Origin: Burkholderiales bacterium
GTDB lineage: Bacteria; Pseudomonadota; Gammaproteobacteria; Burkholderiales; Ga0077523
DNA length: 64,000 bases
Reading direction: 5' to 3'
NCBI GenBank assembly: GCA_022843925.1
Contig: JALHMS010000002.1
Coordinates: 205,906-269,905, forward strand
Shown: positions 52,643 through 60,732 of the stretch, piece after piece
How the letters are laid out: every line of letters starts with the position of its first letter
Numbering within the stretch: the stretch's first letter is position 1
The notes under the pieces: generated by a model
What the model was told of the DNA's origin: nothing
Databases searched by the model: none
Seen by the model: the letters and a program-made list of their open reading frames with translations, nothing else
Translations under genes and position numbers: made by a program

Positions 52643-53235
52643 GGGAACACCTCCTGAAGCGCGGGCGTCGCGCCTGGCTGCTCCGCGTCTGCCTGCACGC
52701 CCATGAAGGCGGCGAGCCGGCGGGAGTAGTGATCGCGCACGAACAGCGTCCTGCCGCAGCCGGCACAGGCGACGAGGTTCGTGGTCACGTGTTCGTTCAC
52801 CTGCCGGCAGTGGGTGCAGTGCACGCGTCGGGCGGTACTGCCCGCGTGCTCCGTCCGACATTCGTCGTCCAGCAGCCCGTGTTCGGCGGCGATCTTCACG
52901 ACCGCCCCGAGAAAGCTTTCGGAGCCGGCTGCGTAGAGCCGCGTGCCCATCCGGCATCCGTCGAGCAGTGCATCGAGCCGGCGCAGCAGCGACGGACCGT
53001 CCGGCACGATCTCCGCGACGCCGCAGGCCGACAGGGCCGCGAGGCCGGCGGGGCCCGACGCGGGTTCCGGTGCGACCAGCACATGCCGCGGGTGCTCCGG
53101 GAAACCGGGGGCGGCGAGCAGGCGCATCACGGGAGCGGTGCCGGGCCCTTCGCCGACCACGACATGGTGGCGACCGGTCGGGTCGGGGACGAGCGAACCG
53201 TAGATGGGGCGGCTCTTGATGGCGCTTGTCGTCAT
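52639..53235 (-). CDS. dmmA: Dimethylamine monooxygenase subunit DmmA family protein
   Basis: This gene encodes 198 residues. The N-terminal two-thirds is an oxidoreductase NAD-binding-like fold (LLAAPGFPEHPRHVLVAPEP, GTRLYAAGSESFLGAVVKIA), and the C-terminal part has a zinc ribbon CTHCRQV(x)n CAGCGRTLFVRDHYSRRLAAF, a hallmark of DmmA. It is the small accessory subunit found with the haem N-demethylase and PDR reductase. The order dmmA, reductase, catalytic subunit with overlap and short gaps supports one operon. A transporter gene precedes it by six bases. Confidence 0.87.
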   Translation of the reverse strand: MTTSAIKSRPIYGSLVPDPTGRHHVVVGEGPGTAPVMRLLAAPGFPEHPRHVLVAPEPASGPAGLAALSACGVAEIVPDGPSLLRRLDALLDGCRMGTRLYAAGSESFLGAVVKIAAEHGLLDDECRTEHAGSTARRVHCTHCRQVNEHVTTNLVACAGCGRTLFVRDHYSRRLAAFMGVQADAEQPGATPALQEVFP

Positions 53236-53241
53236 GGCGAG

Positions 53242-54924
53242 TCAGGAAGCGAGGATGTGGATGCCGGTCGCCAGGGCAGCGCCCGCGGCAAGCACGAGGT
53301 ACGGTAGGACGCCCGCCCGGCGCGTGGCGTGGCCGTCGTCCAGGTACATGTCCTCGGCGAGCTGCTGGGGGAAGCGGCCGCGGTCCTGCACGTAGTGGCG
53401 GAAGAGGAACACCGGAACGATGAGTGCCGCGAACGCGAGGCCGGACAGGAGCGTGCCCGCGCCCCAGACGTTGGCCCCGAGGGCCATGACGGCCACGTTG
53501 ACGAACGAGAGCACGAAGCCGGCTGCCATCAACCACCCCGGGGTGCGGAACGGGCGGTCCCAGTCGGGGCGGTCGAGGCGGTGGATCCAGCCTGCGTTGA
53601 GGTTGAGGAAATTGAAGAGGATGTACCCCACGTTCGACACCGCGAGCACGAAGACGTAGTCGGACATCAGCAGCAACAGCAGGTTGAAGACGAGGTCGGT
53701 CCACATGGCGCGCGTGGGTGCGCCGTGCGGATTCACGTACGAGAGATAGCGAGGCAGCCATCCGTCGACCGAGGCCTGGTACAGCGTGCGCGACGAGCCT
53801 GCCATCGCCGTCATGATCGACAGCACGAGCGCGAGGATCATCATCACGACGATCACGTTCCCGACCAGGGCGCCGCCGCCGATCATCCGGGCCATCACCT
53901 GCGCCACGCCCATCCCGCTGTAGATCTCCGGCGCGAGCATCCCGTCGTACACCGCAGCCTGCGTGATGGTGCCCGCCGCGTCCCGCACTTCCGGGACCAC
54001 AAGGTCGCCGAGTCCGAGGAAGCCCTGGAACGCGAGCGGGACGAGCGAGAAGACCACCACGCAGAGCAGCCCCGAATAGAAGATCGCCTTGAAGGTGTCG
54101 CGCGCCGGATCGCGGAACTCGCGGGTGTAGCAGACCGCCGTCTCGAACGCGTAGGTGGACCACGCGGCGATGAAGAGGCCGCCGGCCAGGAGCGTGAGGC
54201 CGGCCCTATCCCACGGGCCGTCCACGACGTGCCCCGCAGCATCCCGGGCGATGGGCGCGAGCGGGAAGAAATGGGCGAGCGGAACATCGCCCGAGAGCAG
54301 TGGCACGAGCCCGACGAGCAGCAGCGGCAGCAGTGCCGCAACCCCCAACACCAGTTGCGCCCTGGCGGCGCCCGAGATCCCGCGGTGCTGGACGCCGAAG
54401 GTGACGAGCATCAGCGCCGCGCCGATGAGGAAGGTCGCATTGATGCGCAGGGAGAGGCCGGTCTTCAGCCAGTCGAGATCGAGCAGCGTGATCTGCCACA
54501 GGTTGATGGCAGCGTCCGGTGCGAAGAACATCCCGAGCAGATAGCCCGCGCCGAGTCCCGAACCGATCGCCAGCACCGGCGACCAGGCGAACCAGTTGCA
54601 CCACACCGACAGCGGCGCGATGATCTTCCCGTAGCGCACCCACGCGATGGCGCCATAGACCGAGGCGCCGCCCGACTTGTGGGGGAACATGCCAGCGATC
54701 TCGGCGTAGGTGAACGACTGCACGAATCCGAAGAGGATCGACACCGTCCAGACGACCCACGAGGGTTTGCCCACGGTGGCGGCGATGGCGCCGATGGAGA
54801 ACAGCACGAGCGCAGGCACCCCGCTCGCCACCCAGAAGGCGCCGGTCCAATCGATCTTCCGCTGCAGCGATCCGGCGACCGATGCGGCCGGTCCGGCGAC
54901 ACCCGCTGCGCCGAAAGCGACCAT
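53242..54924 (-). CDS. APC-superfamily amino acid/amine permease
   Basis: This gene encodes 560 residues with about 12-14 membrane spans. LQRKIDWTGAFWVASGVPALVLFSIGAIAA near residue 20 and SILFGFVQSFTYAEIAGMFPHKSGGASVYGAIAW near 64 match APC permeases. It immediately precedes dmmA, so its cargo is probably a methylated amine or amino acid feeding the demethylase. The ATG at 54924 follows GGGGGA; a longer in-frame start exists but is unsupported. Downstream-facing promoter region (54925-55216) is shared with the divergent acyl-CoA ligase. Confidence 0.9.
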   Translation of the reverse strand: MVAFGAAGVAGPAASVAGSLQRKIDWTGAFWVASGVPALVLFSIGAIAATVGKPSWVVWTVSILFGFVQSFTYAEIAGMFPHKSGGASVYGAIAWVRYGKIIAPLSVWCNWFAWSPVLAIGSGLGAGYLLGMFFAPDAAINLWQITLLDLDWLKTGLSLRINATFLIGAALMLVTFGVQHRGISGAARAQLVLGVAALLPLLLVGLVPLLSGDVPLAHFFPLAPIARDAAGHVVDGPWDRAGLTLLAGGLFIAAWSTYAFETAVCYTREFRDPARDTFKAIFYSGLLCVVVFSLVPLAFQGFLGLGDLVVPEVRDAAGTITQAAVYDGMLAPEIYSGMGVAQVMARMIGGGALVGNVIVVMMILALVLSIMTAMAGSSRTLYQASVDGWLPRYLSYVNPHGAPTRAMWTDLVFNLLLLLMSDYVFVLAVSNVGYILFNFLNLNAGWIHRLDRPDWDRPFRTPGWLMAAGFVLSFVNVAVMALGANVWGAGTLLSGLAFAALIVPVFLFRHYVQDRGRFPQQLAEDMYLDDGHATRRAGVLPYLVLAAGAALATGIHILAS

Positions 54925-55100
54925 CAGGCAGCGATCCCCCGCGCGATCGATATCGGTCCGACGGATCGCGCCCGGCGACCGATTGCGCTGCGACCCTCGA
55001 TGCGCTTGGAGACCCTGTTCACGCTTCACCCCCGACGCGGCACACGCTCCGCACGCGGTGAGGATCGCCGAGCGCCCGAGCGACGGGCAATGCCTCCTAG

Positions 55101-55120
55101 GGGGTACCCCGCCCGGGGTA
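55101..55120. promoter_or_regulatory. Overlapping palindromes in divergent promoter region (GGGGTACCCC / TACCCCG-CC-CGGGGTA)
   Basis: GGGGTACCCC at 55101-55110 and TACCCCGCCCGGGGTA at 55105-55120 are both perfect inverted repeats. They lie between the APC permease and acyl-CoA ligase, about 100 bases before the ligase start. A related GGTACCCC occurs at 50071-50078 before the NTF2 gene. The symmetry fits a LuxR/NarL-type or similar dimeric regulator. Confidence 0.4.
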
Positions 55121-55216
55121 TGGGCTGCTGCAGGATCCGTTGTCCGACAGCCGCGTGTCGAGGGCGCCGCCACCGTGAACTATCATCCGGCGCGGCGAAC
55201 CGCCCCGAGGAGTCCC

Positions 55217-56845
55217 ATGCAGCAGCCCAGTCCGTACGACCAGCATCTCGACCGCAACCCCGCGAACTACGTCCCGCTCACGCCCGTGTCTTTCCTCTTC
55301 CGGACGGCGGACGTGTACCCGGACCGGATCGCCGTCATCCACGGCGACTGGCGCCTCACGTGGCGGGAGGTGGCGGAGCGCAGCACCCGCCTCGCGTCTG
55401 CGCTGACGAAGCGCGGCATCGGCCGCGGCGACACGGTGGCCGTGATGGCCTCGAACACGCCGCAGATGATCGAGGCGCACTTCGGCGTGCCCATGACGGG
55501 CGCGGTGCTGAACACGCTCAACACGCGGCTCGACGCCGCCGCCATCGCGTTCATGCTCGAGCACGGCGAGGCGAAGATCCTGCTGACCGACCGGGAGTTC
55601 TCTTCGACGATCCGCGAGGCGCTCGCGAAGCTCCCGGCGCCGATTCCCGTGATCGACATCGACGACGCGCTGGCGCCGGGTGGTGACCTGCTGGGGGAGA
55701 TGGACTACGAAGCGTTCCTCGCCACGGGCGTTGCCGACTACACGTGGTCCCCGCCCGCCGACGAGTGGGATGCCATTGCGATGTCGTACACGTCGGGGAC
55801 GACCGGGAATCCGAAGGGTGTCGTGACGCATCATCGCGGCGCCTATCTGAACGCCGTGTGCAACGCGACCACGTGGGCGATGCCGCACTTCCCGGTGTAC
55901 CTGTGGACGCTGCCGATGTTCCACTGCAACGGCTGGTGCTTCCCGTGGACCATCGCGCTCATGGCCGGGACGCACGTGTGCCTCCGGCGGGTCGATGCGA
56001 AGGCGATCCTCGATGCGATCCGCGACCATCGCGTCACCCACTACTGCGGTGCGCCCATCGTGCACAACATGCTGATCGACGCGCCCGACGCGTGGAAAGC
56101 CGGCATCGGTCACAAGGTCTCCGGGCTCGTCGCCGCGGCGTCGCCGCCTGCATCGATGATCGAAGGCATGGAGCGCATGGGCTTCGACGTGACGCACGTG
56201 TACGGGCTCACCGAGGTGTACGGGCCGGCATCGGTCTGCGCGAAGCACCCGGAGTGGGACAGCCTGTCGCTGGAGGCGCGCGTCGAGAAGAACGGCCGCC
56301 AGGGCGTGCGCTACGCGCTGCAGGAGGGGATGGGCGTGTTCGACCCGGACACCATGCAGCCCGTGCCGCGGGACGGAGAAACCATGGGCGAGATCTTCTT
56401 CCGCGGCAACATCACCATGAAGGGTTATCTGAAGAACCCGACGGCCACGGACGAGGCGTTCCGCGGCGGCTGGTACCACACGGGCGACCTCGCGGTGGTC
56501 TTCCCCGATGGTTACGTCAAGATCCGCGACCGCTCGAAGGACATCATCATCTCCGGCGGCGAGAACATCTCGTCGATCGAGGTCGAGGACATCCTGTATC
56601 GCCATCCGGCGGTGATGGAGGCTGCGGTCGTCGCGAAGGCCGATCCGCGGTGGGGCGAGACCCCGTGCGCCTTCGTGACCCTGCGGTCCGGTGCCGTCGT
56701 CACGGCCGACGAGATCATCGAGTTCTGCCGCGAGCGTCTCGCCCGCTTCAAGGTCCCCCGCAGCGTGGTCTTCGGGCCGCTCCCCAAGACCTCCACCGGC
56801 AAGATCCAGAAGAACGTGCTCCGCCAAAGCCTGCGCGAGGGCTGA
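55217..56845 (+). CDS. Acyl-CoA synthetase (AMP-forming; medium-chain or DmdB-like)
   Basis: This gene encodes 542 residues. AMP-binding P-loop SYTSGTTGNPKGVVTHHR near residue 194, VYGLTEVYG near 332, HTGDLAV near 421 and the acyl-lysine loop KTSTGKIQKN near the end are complete. Length and N-terminus (NPANYVPLTPVSFLFRTADVYPDR) match the medium-chain/methylmercaptopropionate-CoA ligase (DmdB, AlkK) subfamily. GAGGAG precedes the ATG. It is upstream of the electron transfer flavoprotein genes and probably activates the acid oxidised by the dehydrogenase after them. Confidence 0.93.
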   Translation: MQQPSPYDQHLDRNPANYVPLTPVSFLFRTADVYPDRIAVIHGDWRLTWREVAERSTRLASALTKRGIGRGDTVAVMASNTPQMIEAHFGVPMTGAVLNTLNTRLDAAAIAFMLEHGEAKILLTDREFSSTIREALAKLPAPIPVIDIDDALAPGGDLLGEMDYEAFLATGVADYTWSPPADEWDAIAMSYTSGTTGNPKGVVTHHRGAYLNAVCNATTWAMPHFPVYLWTLPMFHCNGWCFPWTIALMAGTHVCLRRVDAKAILDAIRDHRVTHYCGAPIVHNMLIDAPDAWKAGIGHKVSGLVAAASPPASMIEGMERMGFDVTHVYGLTEVYGPASVCAKHPEWDSLSLEARVEKNGRQGVRYALQEGMGVFDPDTMQPVPRDGETMGEIFFRGNITMKGYLKNPTATDEAFRGGWYHTGDLAVVFPDGYVKIRDRSKDIIISGGENISSIEVEDILYRHPAVMEAAVVAKADPRWGETPCAFVTLRSGAVVTADEIIEFCRERLARFKVPRSVVFGPLPKTSTGKIQKNVLRQSLREG

Positions 56846-56978
56846 ACGGGCTGTGCGTCACTTGTGCAGGCGCGGCAGGGCAGTTTGTCCAGGCGCTGTC
56901 TGTCCAGGGGGTGGGCGCCGTGCTGCGCTGCGTTAGAATCCCCGGCTTCCCATTAAGAACTATCAGCCGGAGCTCTCG

Positions 56979-57728
56979 ATGAAGATTCTCGTGCCCGTCA
57001 AGCGGGTGGTCGACTACAACGTGAAGGTCCGCGTCAAGGCGGATGGCACGGGTGTCGAGACGGCCAACGTCAAGATGTCGATGAACCCCTTCGACGAGAT
57101 CGCCGTCGAGGAGGCCGTGCGGCTGAAGGAGGCCGGCGTGGCCACGGAGATCGTCGTGGTCTCCGTCGGCGTCGCCCAGTGCCAGGAGACGCTGCGCACC
57201 GCGCTGGCGATCGGCGCCGACCGCGCGATCCTGGTCGAGACGGCCGAGGAGACCCAGTCCCTCGGCGTCGCCAAGGCACTCAAGGCCCTGGTCGACAAGG
57301 AGCAGCCCGGCCTCGTCATCCTCGGCAAGCAGGCCATCGACGACGACGCGAATCAGACCGGCCAGATGCTCGCCGCGCTGCTCGGATGGTCCCAGGCCAC
57401 CTTCGCCTCGAAGGTGAAGATCGACGGTGCCACCGCCCAGGTGACCCGTGAGATCGACGGCGGCCTCGAGACGATCTCCATCAAGATGCCCGCGGTGATC
57501 ACGACCGACCTCCGGCTGAACGAGCCCCGCTACGTGACGCTCCCCAACATCATGAAGGCCAAGAAGAAGACCCTCGACACGGTGACCCCGGAGTCCATCG
57601 GCGTCGACCTGAAGCCCCGCTTGAAGACCCTGAAGGTCAGCGAGCCCGCCAAGCGCGGTGCTGGCAAGCAGGTGGGGAGCGTGCAGGAACTGGTGGAAAA
57701 GCTGCGCAACGAAGCGAAGGTGATCTGA
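56979..57728 (+). CDS. etfB: Electron transfer flavoprotein beta subunit
   Basis: This gene encodes 249 residues. [42 protein letters not shown] and [41 protein letters not shown] are the standard EtfB pattern (AMP site). With EtfA it passes electrons from acyl-CoA dehydrogenases to the quinone pool. TTAGAAT at 56933-56939 could be a -10, but no -35 is clear. It lies two bases from etfA. Confidence 0.96.
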   Translation: MKILVPVKRVVDYNVKVRVKADGTGVETANVKMSMNPFDEIAVEEAVRLKEAGVATEIVVVSVGVAQCQETLRTALAIGADRAILVETAEETQSLGVAKALKALVDKEQPGLVILGKQAIDDDANQTGQMLAALLGWSQATFASKVKIDGATAQVTREIDGGLETISIKMPAVITTDLRLNEPRYVTLPNIMKAKKKTLDTVTPESIGVDLKPRLKTLKVSEPAKRGAGKQVGSVQELVEKLRNEAKVI

Positions 57729-57730
57729 TC

Positions 57731-58660
57731 ATGGCCATTCTCGTCATTGCGGAACACGACAATTCCCAACTGAAGGCAGCGACGCTCAATACCGTGGCCG
57801 CCGCCGCGAAGATCGGCGGCGACATCCACGTGCTCGTGGCCGGTGCCGGCTGCGGCAGCGTGGCCACCGCCGCCGCAGCGGTCGCCGGCGTCTCCAAGGT
57901 GCGGGTCGCCGACGCAGCAGCCTACGCGAGCGGTCTCGCCGAGAGCCTCTCGACGCTGATCCTCTCGATCGCCAAGGAGTACACCCACGTCCTGGCGCCC
58001 GCCACGGCCTTCGGCAAGAACGTCCTGCCGCGCGTCGCGGCGCTGCTCGACGTCGCGCAGATCTCCGAGATCGTCTCGGTCGAGTCGCCCGACACCTTCG
58101 TCCGACCCATCTATGCGGGCAATGCGCTCGCCACCGTGCAGTCGGCCGACCCGATCAAGGTCATCACCGTCCGTGCGACCGGCTTCGATGCCGTGGCGGC
58201 GACCGGCGGTTCGGCCGCCGTCGAGCCCGTGGCAGCGCAGGCCGACGCGGGTCTTTCCTCCCTCGTCGGGCAGGAACTCACCAAGTCGGCGCGTCCCGAA
58301 CTCACTGCGGCGCGGGTCATCGTCTCCGGTGGCCGTGGCATGGGCAGCGGCGAGAACTTCGTGATCCTCGAGGCGCTGGCCGACAAGCTGAGCGCAGCCG
58401 TCGGAGCCTCCCGCGCCGCCGTCGATGCGGGCTTCGTGCCGAACGACTACCAGGTGGGCCAGACCGGCAAGATCGTCGCGCCCGAGCTGTACATCGCGGT
58501 CGGCATCTCCGGCGCGATCCAGCACCTGGCCGGCATGAAGGACAGCAAGGTGATCGTCGCCATCAACAAGGATGCCGAGGCGCCCATCACGCAGGTGGCG
58601 GACTACTGGCTCGTGGCGGATCTCTTCGAGGCCGTCCCGGAACTCACCGCCGCGCTGTAG
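57731..58660 (+). CDS. etfA: Electron transfer flavoprotein alpha subunit
   Basis: This gene encodes 309 residues. FAD-binding motif [14 protein letters not shown] (here [10 protein letters not shown] near residue 197), then [26 protein letters not shown] and [13 protein letters not shown] at the end, confirm EtfA. It lies between etfB and the acyl-CoA dehydrogenase; the latter is its likely electron donor. Confidence 0.96.
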   Translation: MAILVIAEHDNSQLKAATLNTVAAAAKIGGDIHVLVAGAGCGSVATAAAAVAGVSKVRVADAAAYASGLAESLSTLILSIAKEYTHVLAPATAFGKNVLPRVAALLDVAQISEIVSVESPDTFVRPIYAGNALATVQSADPIKVITVRATGFDAVAATGGSAAVEPVAAQADAGLSSLVGQELTKSARPELTAARVIVSGGRGMGSGENFVILEALADKLSAAVGASRAAVDAGFVPNDYQVGQTGKIVAPELYIAVGISGAIQHLAGMKDSKVIVAINKDAEAPITQVADYWLVADLFEAVPELTAAL

Positions 58661-58678
58661 CGTCATCACCCGAAGGAA

Positions 58679-58700
58679 GGTGGCGCCGGCCGGCGCCACC
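58679..58700 (+). other. 22-base palindrome between etfA and the dehydrogenase
   Basis: GGTGGCGCCGGCCGGCGCCACC is self-complementary. It sits 18 bases after the etfA stop and just before GGAGGAAT of the next gene, and may end or attenuate part of the transcription or protect the upstream mRNA. No U-run. Confidence 0.5.
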
Positions 58701-58726
58701 GGTTCGACCCCCGGAGGAATTCCAAG

Positions 58727-60523
58727 ATGTCCACGTACGCCGCCCCCATCCGCGACATGCAGTTCGTGCTGAACGAACTGGTCGATCTCTCCGCCATCCG
58801 GGCCCTGCCCGGTCACGAGGAAGTCACGCCCGACCTGGTCGATGCCGTGCTGGAGGAGGCCGGCAAGTTCGCCGCCGGTGTGCTGGACCCGCTCAACAAG
58901 GCCGGGGACCGCATCGGCGCGAAGCTCGAGAACCACGTCGTCACGTCCGTGCCGGGGTTCAAGGATGCCTACCGGCAGTTCGTGGATGCCGGTTGGGCTT
59001 CGGTGGGCGGTGAGCCCGAGTTCGGCGGACAAGGTCTGCCGCACGTGCTCTCCCAGCAGCTCTCCGAGATGTGGAACGCCGCGAACATGGCGTTCTGTCT
59101 CTGCCCGATGCTGACCACCGGCGCGATGACGGCCATCCGGCGCCACGGGTCCGACGAGCAGCGCGCGACCTACGTGCCGAAGCTCGTGTCCGGCGAGTGG
59201 ACCGGCACGATGAACCTCACCGAGCCGCAGGCCGGCTCCGACCTTTCGGCCGTCCGCACGAAGGCGACCCCCGAGGGCGACCACTACCGGATCAAGGGCA
59301 CCAAGATCTACATCACGTGGGGCGAGCACGACATGACGTCGAACGTCGTGCACCTGGTGCTGGCCCGCACGCCCGACGCACCCGAGGGCGTGAAGGGCAT
59401 CTCGCTCTTCATCGTGCCGAAGTTCCTCGTGAACGCCGACGGTTCGCTGGGCGCCCGCAACGACGTGAAGTGCGTGTCGATCGAGCACAAGCTCGGCATC
59501 CACGGCAGCCCCACCTGCGTGATGGCCTACGGCGACGACGACGGCGCGATCGGCTACCTCGTCGGCGAGGAGAACCGCGGCCTCGAGTACATGTTCACGA
59601 TGATGAACTTCGCCCGGCTCGAAGTGGGCGTCGAAGGCATCGCCATCGCCGAGCGCGCGTACCAGCACGCCCTCGAGTACGCGAAGCAGCGGGTTCAGGG
59701 TCGCGAGATCGGCGTGAAGGCGGGCGATCGCGTGTCGATCATCCACCACCCCGACGTGCGCCGGATGCTGATGACCATGAAGGCGCGCGTCGAAGCCATG
59801 CGTGCCCTGGCGGCCGCGGCGGCCGAAGCGCTGGACCACGCGCTGTCGAGCGCCGACCCCGAAGCGAAGCGCCGCGGCCAGGCGGTGTTCGATCTGCTGA
59901 CGCCGGTGGTGAAGGGCTGGTGCACGGAGCACTCGACGTCGATCGCCTCGATCGGCGTGCAGATCCATGGCGGCATGGGCTTCGTCGAGGAGACCGGCGC
60001 CGCCCAGTACATGCGCGATGCCCGGATCACGTCGATCTACGAAGGCACGACCGGCATCCAGGCCAACGACCTCGTGGGCCGCAAGCTCGCGTTCGAGAAG
60101 GGCGTGACCGCCAAGGGCCTCATCGCCGCGATGCGCGCGTTCGATGCCGAACTCGCGGCCGTGCCCGATCATCCGGGACTCGCCGTCATGCGCAAGGCGC
60201 TGTCCGACGGCGTGGACGCCCTCGATGCCGCCACCGACTGGCTGCTCGCGACGTTCCCCACGAACGCCAAGGCCGCGGTGGCCGGCGCGGTGCCCTATCT
60301 CGAACTCTGGGGCACGGTGGCCGGCGGCTGGCAGATGGTGCGCGCGGCCCTGATCGCGAAGCGGCACCTCGACGCAGGCACCACCGATCACGACTTCTAT
60401 CGCGCGAAGCTCGCGACGGCGCGCTTCTACGCGGACCACATCCTGCCGCTCGCGCCTGCGCATGCGCACACCGTGATGCACGGGTCCATCAGCACCCTGG
60501 CGCTGAACGAAGCGCTGTTCTGA
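58727..60523 (+). CDS. Acyl-CoA dehydrogenase with C-terminal extension (DmdC-type)
   Basis: This gene encodes 598 residues. GGAGGAAT precedes the ATG. GEWTGTMNLTEPQAGSDLSAVRT near residue 161 is the FAD-binding signature and IQIHGGMGFVEETGAAQYMRDARITSIYEGTTGIQANDLVGRKL (about 410-450) holds the catalytic-region Glu in YEGTTGIQ. The C-terminal 140 residues are the acetyl-CoA dehydrogenase-like C-domain also found in 3-methylmercaptopropionyl-CoA dehydrogenase (DmdC). Chain-length preference is unclear. It follows etfBA and so forms a complete first step of beta-oxidation. Confidence 0.93.
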   Translation: MSTYAAPIRDMQFVLNELVDLSAIRALPGHEEVTPDLVDAVLEEAGKFAAGVLDPLNKAGDRIGAKLENHVVTSVPGFKDAYRQFVDAGWASVGGEPEFGGQGLPHVLSQQLSEMWNAANMAFCLCPMLTTGAMTAIRRHGSDEQRATYVPKLVSGEWTGTMNLTEPQAGSDLSAVRTKATPEGDHYRIKGTKIYITWGEHDMTSNVVHLVLARTPDAPEGVKGISLFIVPKFLVNADGSLGARNDVKCVSIEHKLGIHGSPTCVMAYGDDDGAIGYLVGEENRGLEYMFTMMNFARLEVGVEGIAIAERAYQHALEYAKQRVQGREIGVKAGDRVSIIHHPDVRRMLMTMKARVEAMRALAAAAAEALDHALSSADPEAKRRGQAVFDLLTPVVKGWCTEHSTSIASIGVQIHGGMGFVEETGAAQYMRDARITSIYEGTTGIQANDLVGRKLAFEKGVTAKGLIAAMRAFDAELAAVPDHPGLAVMRKALSDGVDALDAATDWLLATFPTNAKAAVAGAVPYLELWGTVAGGWQMVRAALIAKRHLDAGTTDHDFYRAKLATARFYADHILPLAPAHAHTVMHGSISTLALNEALF

Positions 60524-60544
60524 TCCCGAGGGTCGGCCGGGATC
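60522..60544 (+). terminator. Hairpin overlapping the dehydrogenase stop codon
   Basis: GATCCCG and CGGGATC pair around a nine-base loop. The stop codon TGA is at 60521-60523, so the stem begins within it. A 209-base gap then leads to the FadE gene; it may separate the transcription of the two dehydrogenases. Confidence 0.4.
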
Positions 60545-60732
60545 GCGGTGACGACCCGTCCGCGATCCGGCGCTTCCCAAGCGGTGCCGGGTGGCCGGTA
60601 TTCGTTGACCCTGCGCGAATGCGGTAGGCATGATCCGGACATCACGCGGCCGCGGTCCCATGATCCGGAGAGGCGATCCCTGACCGGATCGCCGTCGGCC
60701 CCGATCCGCCGCAGGTCCTGGGAGGTCTCGAC

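Noticed and set aside
56885-56939. TTGTCC...TAGAAT as a sigma-70 promoter for etfB
   Set aside because: The two hexamers are 43 bases apart, far more than the usual 16-18, so only the -10-like element remains and it is weak.
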